Shown: positions 36,175-45,262, counted from the first letter of the stretch. The stretch is 64,000 nucleotides of DNA from Clostridiaceae bacterium (GCA_910575435.1 CAJTGI010000001.1:229760-293759), one strand, 5' to 3'. Translations and numbers: made by a program. Notes: generated by a model from the letters alone, not told the origin.

Positions 36175-38634
36175 TCAATCAATTCCCAAATTCCAATGCC
36201 CTACATTGGGGGATTTGGGCCCGGCTCCCGCCAGGATTTCCCTGACCTCAGACTGGCTCTCATCCACAAAATCCCAGCGAAGACGCGCCACGGAAAGCCT
36301 GTCCCACTGCTGCCTCCCCAGCATCAACGCCTCCTCCTGATATATGACATTGTAGCAATATCTGCAATAATTCCTGGAAAAGAACCGTCTGCCCTTCTGG
36401 TCCTCAAAAGAAATGCGCTGCGAGCCATCCTCCCGGCACAGACACCTGTCCGTATTGGCAAGCATGCACTGGGCGGTGACCATCAGCGGCAAGCGTCCAT
36501 ACACCACCAGCTCGCTGTTCTCCAAAAAGGACAGGCCAGCCAGTTCCTTCCCCGTCAGTTCCAGCGGCAAGGTAAACTGCCCCACCCCCTCTTTTTTCCA
36601 GAACGCCGCACTGCCCTCATTCATCACATACATATGGTAGTCAAGCACCACCTTCTCCAAGGGAATCTTCCGCTCCTCCAAAAAGCGGAGAGATTCCCAA
36701 TTCCGAACCAGATACGCCTTCCAAGGCAATGTTAGAAAGCCACCTTCCATCTCCGCCATCTTCTCCCACTGGGCCCATGTCCCTTTCCTGAATATCCGTG
36801 GCATGGCCAGGCAGGGTTCTTGGCCCCTTCCGCAAATTCTCTCCCACGCATCTGCCAACTGATCGGGGGAAAGTTCCTCCGCAGACACATAAACCCGGGC
36901 CACCCTGTCATCTTCCAGCACTGCATCCAACTGAGGCATATTCATGACGGAAACCGCCATCTCCCCCTGGGACGGCTTCCTGTCAAAACCACTCTTTTTG
37001 CCACTGTCTTTCCCGCCACAGGCTTGCAGTTCCCCCTTTATATTATCACGGTCATATGATTTTTCTGTGTCCCGGTGATATCTGCCAATCCTCCCCTCCG
37101 CCAGCTCCTCAAAAGCACGCCTCCGCAGCTTTTTCAGCACGCCCACGCTAAGAAAGAGTCCCTCCTCCATCTCCAGGACAAGTTTATCAAAATAAAAAGA
37201 ACTCTTCCCCGTCTGCATCAGGCATTTCTTCACCATCTCTTCCGTGGTAGGCTGATTCTTGGCCCGCTGGCACACATCTCCCTGGCAGTAAGCCACGTCC
37301 TCCCCCAGCTGCACCGTCAGCGACACAGGTTGTCCCGCCACTGCGGCAAACACCCCCTGTGCCGGCTCCTGCACGCCTTTCTCCAAATACCGCCGCCGAA
37401 TATCCTCCAGCAGCACGCCATGCCTGGTGCGATACACCATGTCTCCCCGCTGGATTACTCGTCCCTTCTGAAAGCGAGCCGTCACATTTTGCCCTGGCAG
37501 AACATGCTCTCCCAGGGTATACTCATAACGCTGCCTTCCCAGATTATCCCGAAATTCCACCACGTCCTGAGGAAATAACTCTTCTATCGCTCGGTATGCC
37601 ACTTCCCCCTTTCCCACGGACAGCACTTCCCCTGCCAGGACGCCTCCGTGCTTCGGCCGCTTTCTGGCTAGCATGTCTCCCTGCCTGCCCGGGGTTCTCC
37701 CCTCCAAATATCCCGCCTTTCCCTCCAGATATCCCTGGGTAAACCCCTCCCGATTATACAATTCTGCCAGATGGCGCAAATCCCGCTGCCATTCCTCCCT
37801 GTGACTGCTGATATATTCCTCATATCCCTGTCCCCCCAGAGAGCAACGGAGATCCACATATTTTCGATAGATGGCCGTCACTAAGGCAACATATTCCGGA
37901 CGCTTCATCCGTCCCTCGATCTTAAGGGAATCCACCCCAATCTCCATCAATTCCCCAATATATTTCAGATTGCACAGTTCCCTGGGACTTAGCAGGTAAC
38001 TGCCCCTTTTCTCCGAAATCCCATCCCCCTGGCAGGGCATCCTGCAGGGCTGGGCGCATCTGCCCCGATTGCCGCTGCGTCCCCCCAGCATGCTGCTGAA
38101 AAGACATTGACCGGAATAGCAATAGCACAGGGCTCCGTGTACAAACACTTCCAGTTCCAGAGAAGTATCCCGCCGCATCTGGCCCAATTCTTCCAGAGAA
38201 AGTTCCCTGGCTGGAACCATGCGGCTCACATGATACTTTTTCAGCCTGTCGGCCCCCCGTCCCATGGTCAATGCCATCTGGGTACTGGCATGAATATCCA
38301 GTTCCGGAAAATATTCCCTGACAAAATCCATCACTCCCACATCCTGCACGATTACCGCATCAAGCCCCGCCCGGTAATAGGGAAGAAGGAAGCCATACAG
38401 CATCTCCCGGCGCTCCTCCTCCTTCACGAGGGTATTCACCGTGAGATATATTTTGACCCCATGGAGATGGCAAAATCCGATAGCCTCCACCATCTCCTCC
38501 TCCGATAAATTGTCCGCAAATGCCCTTGCGCCAAAATGGCTGCCGCCAAGATATACTGCGTCACAGCCCGCCGCCACGGCCGCCCTCAGGGACTCTATAG
38601 ACCCCACCGGAGCAAGTATTTCGGGTTTTCTCAT
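36175..38634 (-). CDS. U32 family peptidase / rRNA-tRNA hydroxylation protein with C-terminal extension
   Basis: The 819-residue protein begins MRKPEILAPVGSIESLRAAV with the U32 barrel, and has the signature ELEVFVHGALCYCYSGQC followed by the cysteines of NRGRCAQPCR (about 160-195). A DUF3656-like middle region and a C-terminal domain with CYNVIYQ near the end complete the long clostridial form. Relatives RlhA and TrhP hydroxylate rRNA or tRNA using prephenate-derived chemistry and iron-sulphur clusters. GGAGG precedes ATG 38634. It lies between zapA and the SEDS gene, with a terminator hairpin between it and zapA. Confidence 0.92.
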   Translation of the reverse strand: MRKPEILAPVGSIESLRAAVAAGCDAVYLGGSHFGARAFADNLSEEEMVEAIGFCHLHGVKIYLTVNTLVKEEERREMLYGFLLPYYRAGLDAVIVQDVGVMDFVREYFPELDIHASTQMALTMGRGADRLKKYHVSRMVPARELSLEELGQMRRDTSLELEVFVHGALCYCYSGQCLFSSMLGGRSGNRGRCAQPCRMPCQGDGISEKRGSYLLSPRELCNLKYIGELMEIGVDSLKIEGRMKRPEYVALVTAIYRKYVDLRCSLGGQGYEEYISSHREEWQRDLRHLAELYNREGFTQGYLEGKAGYLEGRTPGRQGDMLARKRPKHGGVLAGEVLSVGKGEVAYRAIEELFPQDVVEFRDNLGRQRYEYTLGEHVLPGQNVTARFQKGRVIQRGDMVYRTRHGVLLEDIRRRYLEKGVQEPAQGVFAAVAGQPVSLTVQLGEDVAYCQGDVCQRAKNQPTTEEMVKKCLMQTGKSSFYFDKLVLEMEEGLFLSVGVLKKLRRRAFEELAEGRIGRYHRDTEKSYDRDNIKGELQACGGKDSGKKSGFDRKPSQGEMAVSVMNMPQLDAVLEDDRVARVYVSAEELSPDQLADAWERICGRGQEPCLAMPRIFRKGTWAQWEKMAEMEGGFLTLPWKAYLVRNWESLRFLEERKIPLEKVVLDYHMYVMNEGSAAFWKKEGVGQFTLPLELTGKELAGLSFLENSELVVYGRLPLMVTAQCMLANTDRCLCREDGSQRISFEDQKGRRFFSRNYCRYCYNVIYQEEALMLGRQQWDRLSVARLRWDFVDESQSEVREILAGAGPKSPNVGHWNLGID

Positions 38635-38677
38635 GACATTCCTCCTTCCATCAATAGACTGCACTGACCATGCAAGG

Positions 38678-38706
38678 GAAAAGGCTGTGTCCAAAACACA
38701 GCCTCC
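38678..38706 (-). terminator. Terminator between zapA and the U32 gene
   Basis: AGGCTGTGT pairs perfectly with ACACAGCCT across five bases and is followed on the minus strand by TTTTCCC, 39 bases after the zapA stop. Confidence 0.7.
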
Positions 38707-38742
38707 CTAGATTTATTTCATGCGATGCCTCACTGCTTGTTA

Positions 38743-39225
38743 CTACCGTTTCCCCTTCTTCTTGCTCTTGCCGTCTCGAATGACCACTAGCCCGTTATGA
38801 TCTGCCACTTCTGCCTCCTCCGCCTTTCTTCCGTCCAATTCTGCCTCCAGACGGATTGCCTTGTGCTCAGAGTGGGTTTTCTCTTTCTCCAGCGTCTCCA
38901 GCTGCTGCTCTCTCTCCTCCAGCTGATTTTTCATGGCAATCAGGTCATGCTTCAGATCGAAAATCTCTTTTTCCAAGTCCTCATTGGCTTTCTGAAGACC
39001 ATCTGCAGACTTCTGCGCCTTATAATAATCATCAGCCAAATTAATGGCAAGAAGGACATTTTTCACATCCGCATCCAATCTCGCATAGCCATCCTGCTCC
39101 CGGAATTTCGACAGCTTGTCATTGATATGCGTGGCAATTTTCTGGAGATACTCGCTGCTCTCGTAGCCGCTCAAGGTATATTGCTTGCCGCCGATTACTA
39201 CTTCCACATCATTCTTCGTATTCAT
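38743..39225 (-). CDS. zapA: Cell division protein ZapA
   Basis: The 160-residue protein has the ZapA N-terminal domain (VEVVIGGKQYTLSGYESSEYLQKIATHIN, about 8-36) and a long coiled coil (about 65-135) ending in a Lys-rich tail. ZapA cross-links FtsZ filaments and stabilises the Z ring at mid-cell. The tail after residue 140 is longer than in Bacillus ZapA. It is followed by the U32 gene, a conserved order in Firmicutes, and preceded by a second coiled-coil gene and coaD. Confidence 0.92.
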   Translation of the reverse strand: MNTKNDVEVVIGGKQYTLSGYESSEYLQKIATHINDKLSKFREQDGYARLDADVKNVLLAINLADDYYKAQKSADGLQKANEDLEKEIFDLKHDLIAMKNQLEEREQQLETLEKEKTHSEHKAIRLEAELDGRKAEEAEVADHNGLVVIRDGKSKKKGKR

Positions 39226-39287
39226 AACTGATCCTCTTTTCTGCGCGCATGCCAGAACCTTCCGCTACGGAAAATCCCCACCCATGC

Positions 39288-39959
39288 CTACTCTTCCACT
39301 GGAGCCGCCTCCCTGGCTGCTTGACGCTCCGGCCCTGCTGGCTGGACTCCCGGCTCCCTTCGGGGCGAGGCCGCCCTCTGCTGGGGTACTCCCTGGGCAT
39401 ATGCCGATTCCTGTTGTCCCTGCGGCATCAATTCTGCCTTATTCTTCCTAATAATATCCAGATGGCCACTCAGCGCAGTCTCCAAGGCTTTGGAATTATT
39501 CACCGTGCTCTCGTACGCCCTGGCAATCACCTTCTCTGCCATATCCAGCATGTCATTGGTATAATAAATGGCTCCTGCGCCAATCTCATCAGCCTGCCTC
39601 CTGGCATCGGCAATAATCGCCTCCGCTTCCGCATTCGCTTGCTGCACCGTAGCCTCCGCCTGCTGGTATGCCTCCTTCATAATGCTGTGCTCTTCCACCA
39701 GCGCGCTGTACTGCGCCTTGGCATCTGCCAGAATATCCGCGCGCTTTCTCTCAGCATCCTCCAATATGGCATCCCTCTGATTGAGCATTTTATGATAGCG
39801 TTTGATTTCCTGAGGCAAGTCCCTGCGCAAATCATCTAGCAAATCATACAAATCATTTTTGGGGACAACGACTTTTGTAGTAGAAAAACTCTGCATCTTG
39901 CAGCTCTCCACAAATCCGTAAATATCCTCTATTCTCTGCTCAATTTTACTATCCTGCAT
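39288..39959 (-). CDS. Coiled-coil protein of unknown function (223 aa)
   Basis: The protein is predicted helical from about 40 to 175, with Ala- and Glu-rich heptads like those of DivIVA or V-ATPase subunit E/H stalks (AEATVQQANAEAEAIIADAR near 103). The last 50 residues are a Pro/Gln/Ala/Arg-rich disordered tail. There is no membrane segment. Its place between coaD and zapA suggests a cell-division or scaffold role, but this is inference. Confidence 0.8.
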   Translation of the reverse strand: MQDSKIEQRIEDIYGFVESCKMQSFSTTKVVVPKNDLYDLLDDLRRDLPQEIKRYHKMLNQRDAILEDAERKRADILADAKAQYSALVEEHSIMKEAYQQAEATVQQANAEAEAIIADARRQADEIGAGAIYYTNDMLDMAEKVIARAYESTVNNSKALETALSGHLDIIRKNKAELMPQGQQESAYAQGVPQQRAASPRREPGVQPAGPERQAAREAAPVEE

Positions 39960-39970
39960 CGTAGTACCTC

Positions 39971-40447
39971 CTATTTTCCAGTGTACTGCAGTCTATCCTG
40001 CACCAAGCCCGGCACCATCCCTTGAATGTCGCCGCCAAACCGAAAGATTTCCTTCACCCCGCTGGAACTGATATAAGAATGTTCCGGCGCCGTTGCAAGA
40101 AATATGGTATCTGCCTCATGATTCAATTTATAATTCGCCTGCGCCAGCGGCAACTCATACGCAAAATCCTGTGCCGTCCTAAGCCCTCGCACAATCACAT
40201 CCGCCTGCTCCTGCGCCACAAAATCCACCAGAAGCCCCTGAAAAGATTTGACAGAGACATTCTCCATATGTTCTGTCAATTCTCTCAGCATCTCCACCCT
40301 CTCCTGGGGAGAAAACAGGGGCATCTTCCCTATATTTACCAGCACGCCAATCACCAAGGAATCAAACAATGCGGCGCTCCGCCTAATCAAATCCATATGT
40401 CCATTTGTCACCGGATCAAAAGTTCCCGGAAAAATAGCGGTTCTCAT
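39971..40447 (-). CDS. coaD: Phosphopantetheine adenylyltransferase
   Basis: The 158-residue enzyme performs the fourth step of coenzyme A synthesis, joining AMP to 4'-phosphopantetheine. The nucleotidyltransferase motif FPGTFDPVTNGHMDLI (5-20) and the ISSSGVKEI segment near 126 are diagnostic. GAGGAAAGG precedes ATG 40447. It follows rsmD by 11 bases, a conserved pair. Confidence 0.97.
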   Translation of the reverse strand: MRTAIFPGTFDPVTNGHMDLIRRSAALFDSLVIGVLVNIGKMPLFSPQERVEMLRELTEHMENVSVKSFQGLLVDFVAQEQADVIVRGLRTAQDFAYELPLAQANYKLNHEADTIFLATAPEHSYISSSGVKEIFRFGGDIQGMVPGLVQDRLQYTGK

Positions 40448-40458
40448 AAATCCTTTCC

Positions 40459-41037
40459 TCATTTCTGCAATACACGGTAAAACAGATGGCTGTTGGTCTT
40501 ATATTCCTTATAGCGCTCCAAAGCCATTCTGCCATCCTCCGCCAGATGCATTCCCCCTGACAATTCCGCCCCACGGGCAATGCTGGTTTCCAGCACGATC
40601 AGCGATCCATCCCCCACCAGCCGAGAGGCAGCCAGAAATGGAACCACCTGTTCCTCATATCCTTTTTCATACGGGGGATCTAGAAACACAAGATCAAAGG
40701 GCACTCCTAACTGCTCCAGCCGCCTCAGCCCCTGCAGAACATCCATCGCCATCACCCGAGACTGATCCTGAAAGCCGGTATTCTTAATATTTTCCTTAAT
40801 GCAGGACACAGCCTCCCTGTCCCGCTCCACAAAGACCGCTTCCCGTGCCCCGCGGCTCAGGGCCTCGATGCCAATGCCGCCGCTCCCGCTGAACAAGTCC
40901 AAAAAACGGCAGTCCGGAACCTCCTGTTGAAGAATGTTAAAGAGAGTTTCCTTAATGCGGTCCGTGGTGGGTCTGGTTCGATTTCCAGAAGGACATACCA
41001 GGTTTCTCCGCCTGGCAGATCCAGCTATCACTCTCAT
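40459..41037 (-). CDS. rsmD: 16S rRNA (guanine-966-N2)-methyltransferase
   Basis: The 192-residue SAM enzyme begins MRVIAGSARRRNLVCPSG and has FLDLFSGSGGIGIEALSRGA (about 45) and the catalytic LVFLDPPYEKG (about 115). It methylates 16S rRNA during 30S assembly. GAGAGG five bases upstream selects ATG 41037. It is the first gene of the rsmD-coaD-zapA cluster. Confidence 0.96.
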   Translation of the reverse strand: MRVIAGSARRRNLVCPSGNRTRPTTDRIKETLFNILQQEVPDCRFLDLFSGSGGIGIEALSRGAREAVFVERDREAVSCIKENIKNTGFQDQSRVMAMDVLQGLRRLEQLGVPFDLVFLDPPYEKGYEEQVVPFLAASRLVGDGSLIVLETSIARGAELSGGMHLAEDGRMALERYKEYKTNSHLFYRVLQK

Positions 41038-41119
41038 AAACACCTCTCATCTAACCATTGTGCCACAATTCATGAGACAAAAATCCTCTTTTCTATCACT
41101 CTGAATCATAACATTGCTC

Positions 41120-41222
41120 TCATATTCAAATTCACAGCCAATTTCTAAAAAACAGCAGAATCATATGTGCAGGCACAGCGATTCTGCTGTTTTTTAGAAA
41201 TCGCTGCGAGTGGTAATATTGT
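41120..41222 (+). repeat. Diverged copy of the repeat family dominated by a perfect 22-bp hairpin (copy I)
   Basis: Arms at 41141-41162 and 41180-41201 are exact complements around a 17-base loop containing TGTGCAGGCACA. They share CAGAATC/GATTCTG and the outer TTTCTA/TAGAAA with copies A and B. The ends, AAATTCACAGCC and GCTGCGAGTGGTAAT, are degenerate versions of the family termini. The T-run in the right arm could terminate the AAA ATPase gene. Confidence 0.6.
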
Positions 41223-41242
41223 ACCACATTTCCGCCACATGG

Positions 41243-42952
41243 TCAAACCACCACGTCTTCCCTTTTAATGGTAATTAAATCCATTCTTTCAGGGTTTTCC
41301 ATCGTCACTAGCCTGTTAGCCTGGTTCACCACCAATCTCTCAAAGAGATTTCGGACGCCCCTGGCATTGCCAAATTCCTGCCACTCCTCCGCCTTTTTCT
41401 TGTTCAGAAAGGCAAGAACCGCCTGCCTGGCTCCCTCATCCACGAGAAGTCCCGCCTTCTGCGCCATCACGTCCATAATTCCCACCAGTTCCTCCGTAGA
41501 ATAATCAGGAAAATCTACAAATTTATTAAAGCGGGATATCAATCCCGTATTACTCTTTAAAAATTTCTGCATCTCCTCCGTATAGCCGGCCACGATTATC
41601 ACCAAATTGTCCCTGTGATCCTCCATCAGCTTCACCAGAGCATCGATAGCCTCCATGCCAAAATCATTGGGCACATCTGGATTGGCCAGCGCATATGCCT
41701 CATCGATAAAGAGCACGCCTCCGATGGCCTGTTCCACCAATTCATGCACTTTGATGGCGGTCTGTCCCACATATCCTGCCACCAGTCCCGACCGGTCTGT
41801 TTCCACCAGATTGCCCTCTGACAGAATGCCCAGTTCCTTGTATATCTTCGCTACCAGCCTGGCCACCGTAGTCTTCCCCGTTCCGGGACTGCCCGCAAAC
41901 ACCATGTGGTAGGACATATCCATCTCCGGCAAATTCATCTTCTCCCGCATCTTGCGCACCTTGATAAGATTCACCAGAGAGCGGATTTCCTCCTTCACGC
42001 CGTCTAGCCCCACCAGGCCATTTAACTCTTCCAACAGGGCCTGCAGCCTGAGATCCTGCTCCCTAGCCTCTGCCTGCTCCCTTTCCTGTATCCTCTGCTT
42101 CATCTCCAGAAACATTTCTTTTGCCTCAATCGCACTCTGTTTTTCTTCCTCTGCCCTAATTCTCTCGTTTTCTTCCCGCAGCCGGCGGTTTTCCTCCCGC
42201 TGCCTCTCCCTCTCGGCTCTCTTTTCCTCCTGCTCTCTCTTAATCTGCTCCCGCTTAATCTGCATTTCCCTTATGCGGCATTCCTCTTCATCTTCTGTCT
42301 CTATCAGGACAGCATGCTCCCCAGCCGCCACCACCGCCGCCTGGCCCCGCTGCCTCTCCTCCTTTTTCATCACGTCCAAATCACATTCAATCACACTGTT
42401 ATTCAGCTTGTGCATGATATACCTGGTATGTGCCTTGGCATCTTTCCCTTCAATATAGTGGCTTATTTTTTGGTAATATTCCTGAATGAACTGAGATACT
42501 TCCCGATCCTTCCCATGATTCAAATATGCCATGCAAAGAAGGATATTAAGCAGGGCATCCACGAAATAGGCCGTCATATCATCCTGCTTTTCCTTGTCCT
42601 GAAGGCTGCACAGCTGGATGAGGATGGGCGGCATGCGGTAAATCCGATCCACATCCTGCAAAAAATCCCCGTCCACCGTCATATCCTCAGAGATTTCCAG
42701 AGGGTTGCTGCAAGTCACCATCTGAATAAAGCGCAGCTGGCTCTCCAAAATCTCCCCGCACTGCTTTGCAAGCTGCATTAGAACTGCCTGGACATACAAA
42801 TCCAGCACCTCAGAACTGGACTGCTGCATCACCTGCTGCGCCTTGTCCCAGAATCCGGTCATCTCCAAATTCTTGCAATGCAATACCAGTTTGTCGTAAC
42901 TATCCTTTCCCATTTGAAACAACTGCTCGTCCGAGTAATCCTGTCTTGTCAT
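41243..42952 (-). CDS. SpoVK/CbbX-like AAA ATPase with N-terminal helical domain
   Basis: The 569-residue protein has an unfamiliar N-terminal helical domain (about 1-200), a highly charged coiled coil rich in Arg and Glu (about 225-310) and a C-terminal AAA+ domain of the CbxX/CfqX/SpoVK class. That domain shows LNGLVGLDGVKEEIRSLVNL, Walker A GSPGTGKTT (about 350), Walker B VLFIDEAYAL (about 413) and an arginine finger in ISRFNKFVDF. Relatives include SpoVK in sporulation, CbbX and the EccA chaperones of type VII secretion. No partner gene adjoins; a diverged repeat follows it. Confidence 0.85.
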   Translation of the reverse strand: MTRQDYSDEQLFQMGKDSYDKLVLHCKNLEMTGFWDKAQQVMQQSSSEVLDLYVQAVLMQLAKQCGEILESQLRFIQMVTCSNPLEISEDMTVDGDFLQDVDRIYRMPPILIQLCSLQDKEKQDDMTAYFVDALLNILLCMAYLNHGKDREVSQFIQEYYQKISHYIEGKDAKAHTRYIMHKLNNSVIECDLDVMKKEERQRGQAAVVAAGEHAVLIETEDEEECRIREMQIKREQIKREQEEKRAERERQREENRRLREENERIRAEEEKQSAIEAKEMFLEMKQRIQEREQAEAREQDLRLQALLEELNGLVGLDGVKEEIRSLVNLIKVRKMREKMNLPEMDMSYHMVFAGSPGTGKTTVARLVAKIYKELGILSEGNLVETDRSGLVAGYVGQTAIKVHELVEQAIGGVLFIDEAYALANPDVPNDFGMEAIDALVKLMEDHRDNLVIIVAGYTEEMQKFLKSNTGLISRFNKFVDFPDYSTEELVGIMDVMAQKAGLLVDEGARQAVLAFLNKKKAEEWQEFGNARGVRNLFERLVVNQANRLVTMENPERMDLITIKREDVVV

Positions 42953-43107
42953 GCGGCCTGCCCTTTCTAAACATTTTTACATTAAATTCCATTCTACAAT
43001 GATTATTCGCAAAAAGCAATCCCAAAAAGAAGTGGCGCACGGAAATGGCAAATGGCCATGTGACATTTTCTGTTGCAATTTGCGGCAAGATCATCCGTTC
43101 CCATGGG

Positions 43108-43121
43108 CAGTGAATAGTAAC
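43108..43121 (+). repeat. Solo right end of the GTTACTATTCAC repeat family (H)
   Basis: CAGTGAATAGTAAC matches the right terminus of copy B at 13 of 14 bases. No matching left end is found upstream, so it is an orphan end lying in front of the SOD gene. Confidence 0.45.
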
Positions 43122-43144
43122 CAGCCCCCAACTCTATTCATATA

Positions 43145-43666
43145 ATGAAAAAAACAGGGATGGAAATAAAATTGAAAAATTGCAATATATTTTCTATGTC
43201 CATTGCCGGGGATGGGCCCCAAGCCTACGCAGTGATTCAGGGGGGAGATGCATACCCGAATATCCTAGGAACTGCGAATTTTTACCGCACCAAGTGGAAC
43301 ACGGGAGTCATGGTGGAAGTAGAACTTGACAACCTGCCAAACAACGCCTCCTACGCTCCCCGCTTTCTAGGAATGCACATCCATGAGAATGGTGACTGCG
43401 GAAACCATTTTGCCAACACGGGAATGCATTATAATCCCACAGGCGCAGTACACCCCTACCATCTGGGAGACCTGCCCCCGTTGCTTAACAGCAGCGGCTA
43501 TGCCTACATGGTATTCTATGATGGCTATTTAGAGTTAGAAGACATTATAGGCTGCTCTATCATTCTGCACGGAAAGCGAGACGATTTCACTACGCAGCCC
43601 TCAGGGGATTCCGGGGATAAGATTGCATGCGGGGTGATTCGCAACTACTATTCACAATCAATGTAA
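43145..43666 (+). CDS. Cu/Zn superoxide dismutase family protein without signal peptide
   Basis: The 173-residue protein keeps the metal ligands of the family: copper histidines in MHIHENGDC (His78, His80), bridging His95 in GMHYNP, His103, His106 and Asp109 in HPYHLGD for zinc, and His142 in ILHGKRDDFTTQPSGDSG. Cys85 and Cys162 match the conserved disulphide pair. The zinc loop is short compared with animal enzymes. There is no signal peptide or lipobox, although bacterial members are usually exported. The first ATG has no ribosome binding site and overlaps a TATAAT; the ATG at 43160 is the alternative start. Confidence 0.85.
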   Translation: MKKTGMEIKLKNCNIFSMSIAGDGPQAYAVIQGGDAYPNILGTANFYRTKWNTGVMVEVELDNLPNNASYAPRFLGMHIHENGDCGNHFANTGMHYNPTGAVHPYHLGDLPPLLNSSGYAYMVFYDGYLELEDIIGCSIILHGKRDDFTTQPSGDSGDKIACGVIRNYYSQSM

Positions 43667-43690
43667 AAGAATATTTTCCCAATGATTGCA

Positions 43691-43730
43691 GGATTTCGGA
43701 GGGACTAATTGCTTTGTCGCTCCGAAATCC
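43691..43730. terminator. Strong hairpin between the convergent SOD and MATE genes
   Basis: GGATTTCGGAG and CTCCGAAATCC pair, extended by GAC/GTC around a short loop. It lacks a clear T-run on either side but is the only candidate terminator between these converging genes. Confidence 0.6.
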
Positions 43731-43794
43731 ACGATGATGCAAGGCGTAACCAGTTTTTTACGAATGCTTTTTCCCACACTCGCCAGCAAATAGC

Positions 43795-45120
43795 CTAGAG
43801 GTATCTTTTCCTATTGCCAATCCAGAACAGCACTGCCACCGCCGTTGCCCCGACCTCTGCCGTAGCCACAGAGAGCCATATGCCGTCAATCCCTAAAAAT
43901 AGCGGGAGAATGAGCACGGACAAGATCTGAAACACGCCGATTCGCAGGAAGGAAATGGCGGCAGACACCAGGCCATTGTTCAGCGCGGTAAAAAACGCCG
44001 ATCCAAAAACCGGAAATCCGGAAAAGAGAAAGGAGAAGGAAAAGAGAACAAATCCCCTCTGCGTCAGAGAAAGAAGAGATTTGTCATACCCCACGTACAA
44101 CTGGGACAAGGGTCCAGCCAGCAATTCGGAAGATAGAAACATAATGGCAGAAAATCCCCCGATTATCACAAGGCTTTTCTTAAGCAATCCTCGCAGTTCC
44201 ACAGGGTTTCTCGCCCCATAGTGAAATCCAAACACCGGGGCAACCCCCATGGAATACCCCAAAAATGCAGAAGAAAAAATCATGCCAACATACATCAGAG
44301 TCCCATATGCGGCAACACCATTCTCTCCAGCATATTTCATCAGCTGTACGTTATACAGCATGCTGACCACAGACATGGAAATGGTAGAAAGAAACTCCGA
44401 TGCCCCATTGCCACATCCCTTGAGCAGAACCTTTCCAGAAAAGCCTGTCCGGGTCAGCCGAAGCAGGCTATCATTGTGCCTGGAAAAATAAACCAGAGGA
44501 ATAACGCCTCCCACATATTCGCTGATGGCAGTTGACCATGCGGCCCCCACGATTCCGAAAGGAAATATGGCTACAAAAAGAGCGTCCAAAACTATATTTG
44601 TGACTCCTGCGGCCACCGTTACAATCAGCCCCAGATGAGGCTTTTCTGCCGCCACGAAAAAACTCTGGAATTCATATTGCAGCAAGAGAGCCGGAATGGC
44701 TACAATTACAATCCTTCCATAGACGGCGCAGTCGTCCAGCATCTCCTTCTCAGCCCCCAGAAATTCTACCGCCGGGCGGACAAAGACAAATGCCAGAAGG
44801 GACAGGACCACGCCTGCGATGATAGCACCGTAGACGAACATGGAAAATATTTGCTTCGCCCGCCTCTGCTTCCCCTCCCCCAGGGTCTTTGCTACCAGGG
44901 CGCTCCCACCCGTTCCGAACATAGCGCCGAAGGCGCCAAAAACCATCAGCACGGGGATAATGAAATTAACGGCAGCAAAAGAAGTCTTCCCAACAAAATT
45001 AGAAACGAAAAATCCATCTACAACGGCATAGATGGATTCAAAAACCAACATGCCGATAGACGGCAAGGTAAAACGAATCAACTTTTTAAAAGTAAAATGA
45101 TCTGATAATTGTATATTCAT
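43795..45120 (-). CDS. MATE family efflux transporter
   Basis: The 441-residue protein has about twelve membrane segments in two homologous halves, each starting with the MATE pattern (FTLPSIGMLVFESIYAVVDGFFVSNFVG in the first, GNGASEFLSTISMSVVSMLYN in the second). Such pumps expel cationic drugs or metabolites using a sodium or proton gradient. CGAGG precedes the ATG. It is a single gene with no regulator beside it, and its upstream gap is filled by repeat copy C. Confidence 0.92.
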   Translation of the reverse strand: MNIQLSDHFTFKKLIRFTLPSIGMLVFESIYAVVDGFFVSNFVGKTSFAAVNFIIPVLMVFGAFGAMFGTGGSALVAKTLGEGKQRRAKQIFSMFVYGAIIAGVVLSLLAFVFVRPAVEFLGAEKEMLDDCAVYGRIVIVAIPALLLQYEFQSFFVAAEKPHLGLIVTVAAGVTNIVLDALFVAIFPFGIVGAAWSTAISEYVGGVIPLVYFSRHNDSLLRLTRTGFSGKVLLKGCGNGASEFLSTISMSVVSMLYNVQLMKYAGENGVAAYGTLMYVGMIFSSAFLGYSMGVAPVFGFHYGARNPVELRGLLKKSLVIIGGFSAIMFLSSELLAGPLSQLYVGYDKSLLSLTQRGFVLFSFSFLFSGFPVFGSAFFTALNNGLVSAAISFLRIGVFQILSVLILPLFLGIDGIWLSVATAEVGATAVAVLFWIGNRKRYL

Positions 45121-45137
45121 GATTTCCTCGTATTATA

Positions 45138-45259
45138 GTCACTATTCACAGCCGCTCATCCCTTCATGCGATAGACCCGCTGCCTAACGGCATCGGTCAC
45201 CGCTTTGCGGCAAGCACAATGATTCTGTTCTTTTTCTAGATATGGCTGTGAATAGTAAC
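45138..45259 (-). mobile_element. MITE-like repeat, copy C (122 bp, inverted orientation)
   Basis: Ends are GTCACTATTCACAGCC and GGCTGTGAATAGTAAC (15 of 16 bases inverted). Read on the minus strand it has the same left box (TCTAGAAAAAGAACAGAATC) and right segment (GATGCCGTTAGGCAGCGGG) as copies A and B, but no 53-bp module. Flanks GTATTATA and ATTTTATA match at six of eight bases, a possible aged target duplication. Confidence 0.8.
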
Positions 45260-45262
45260 ATT

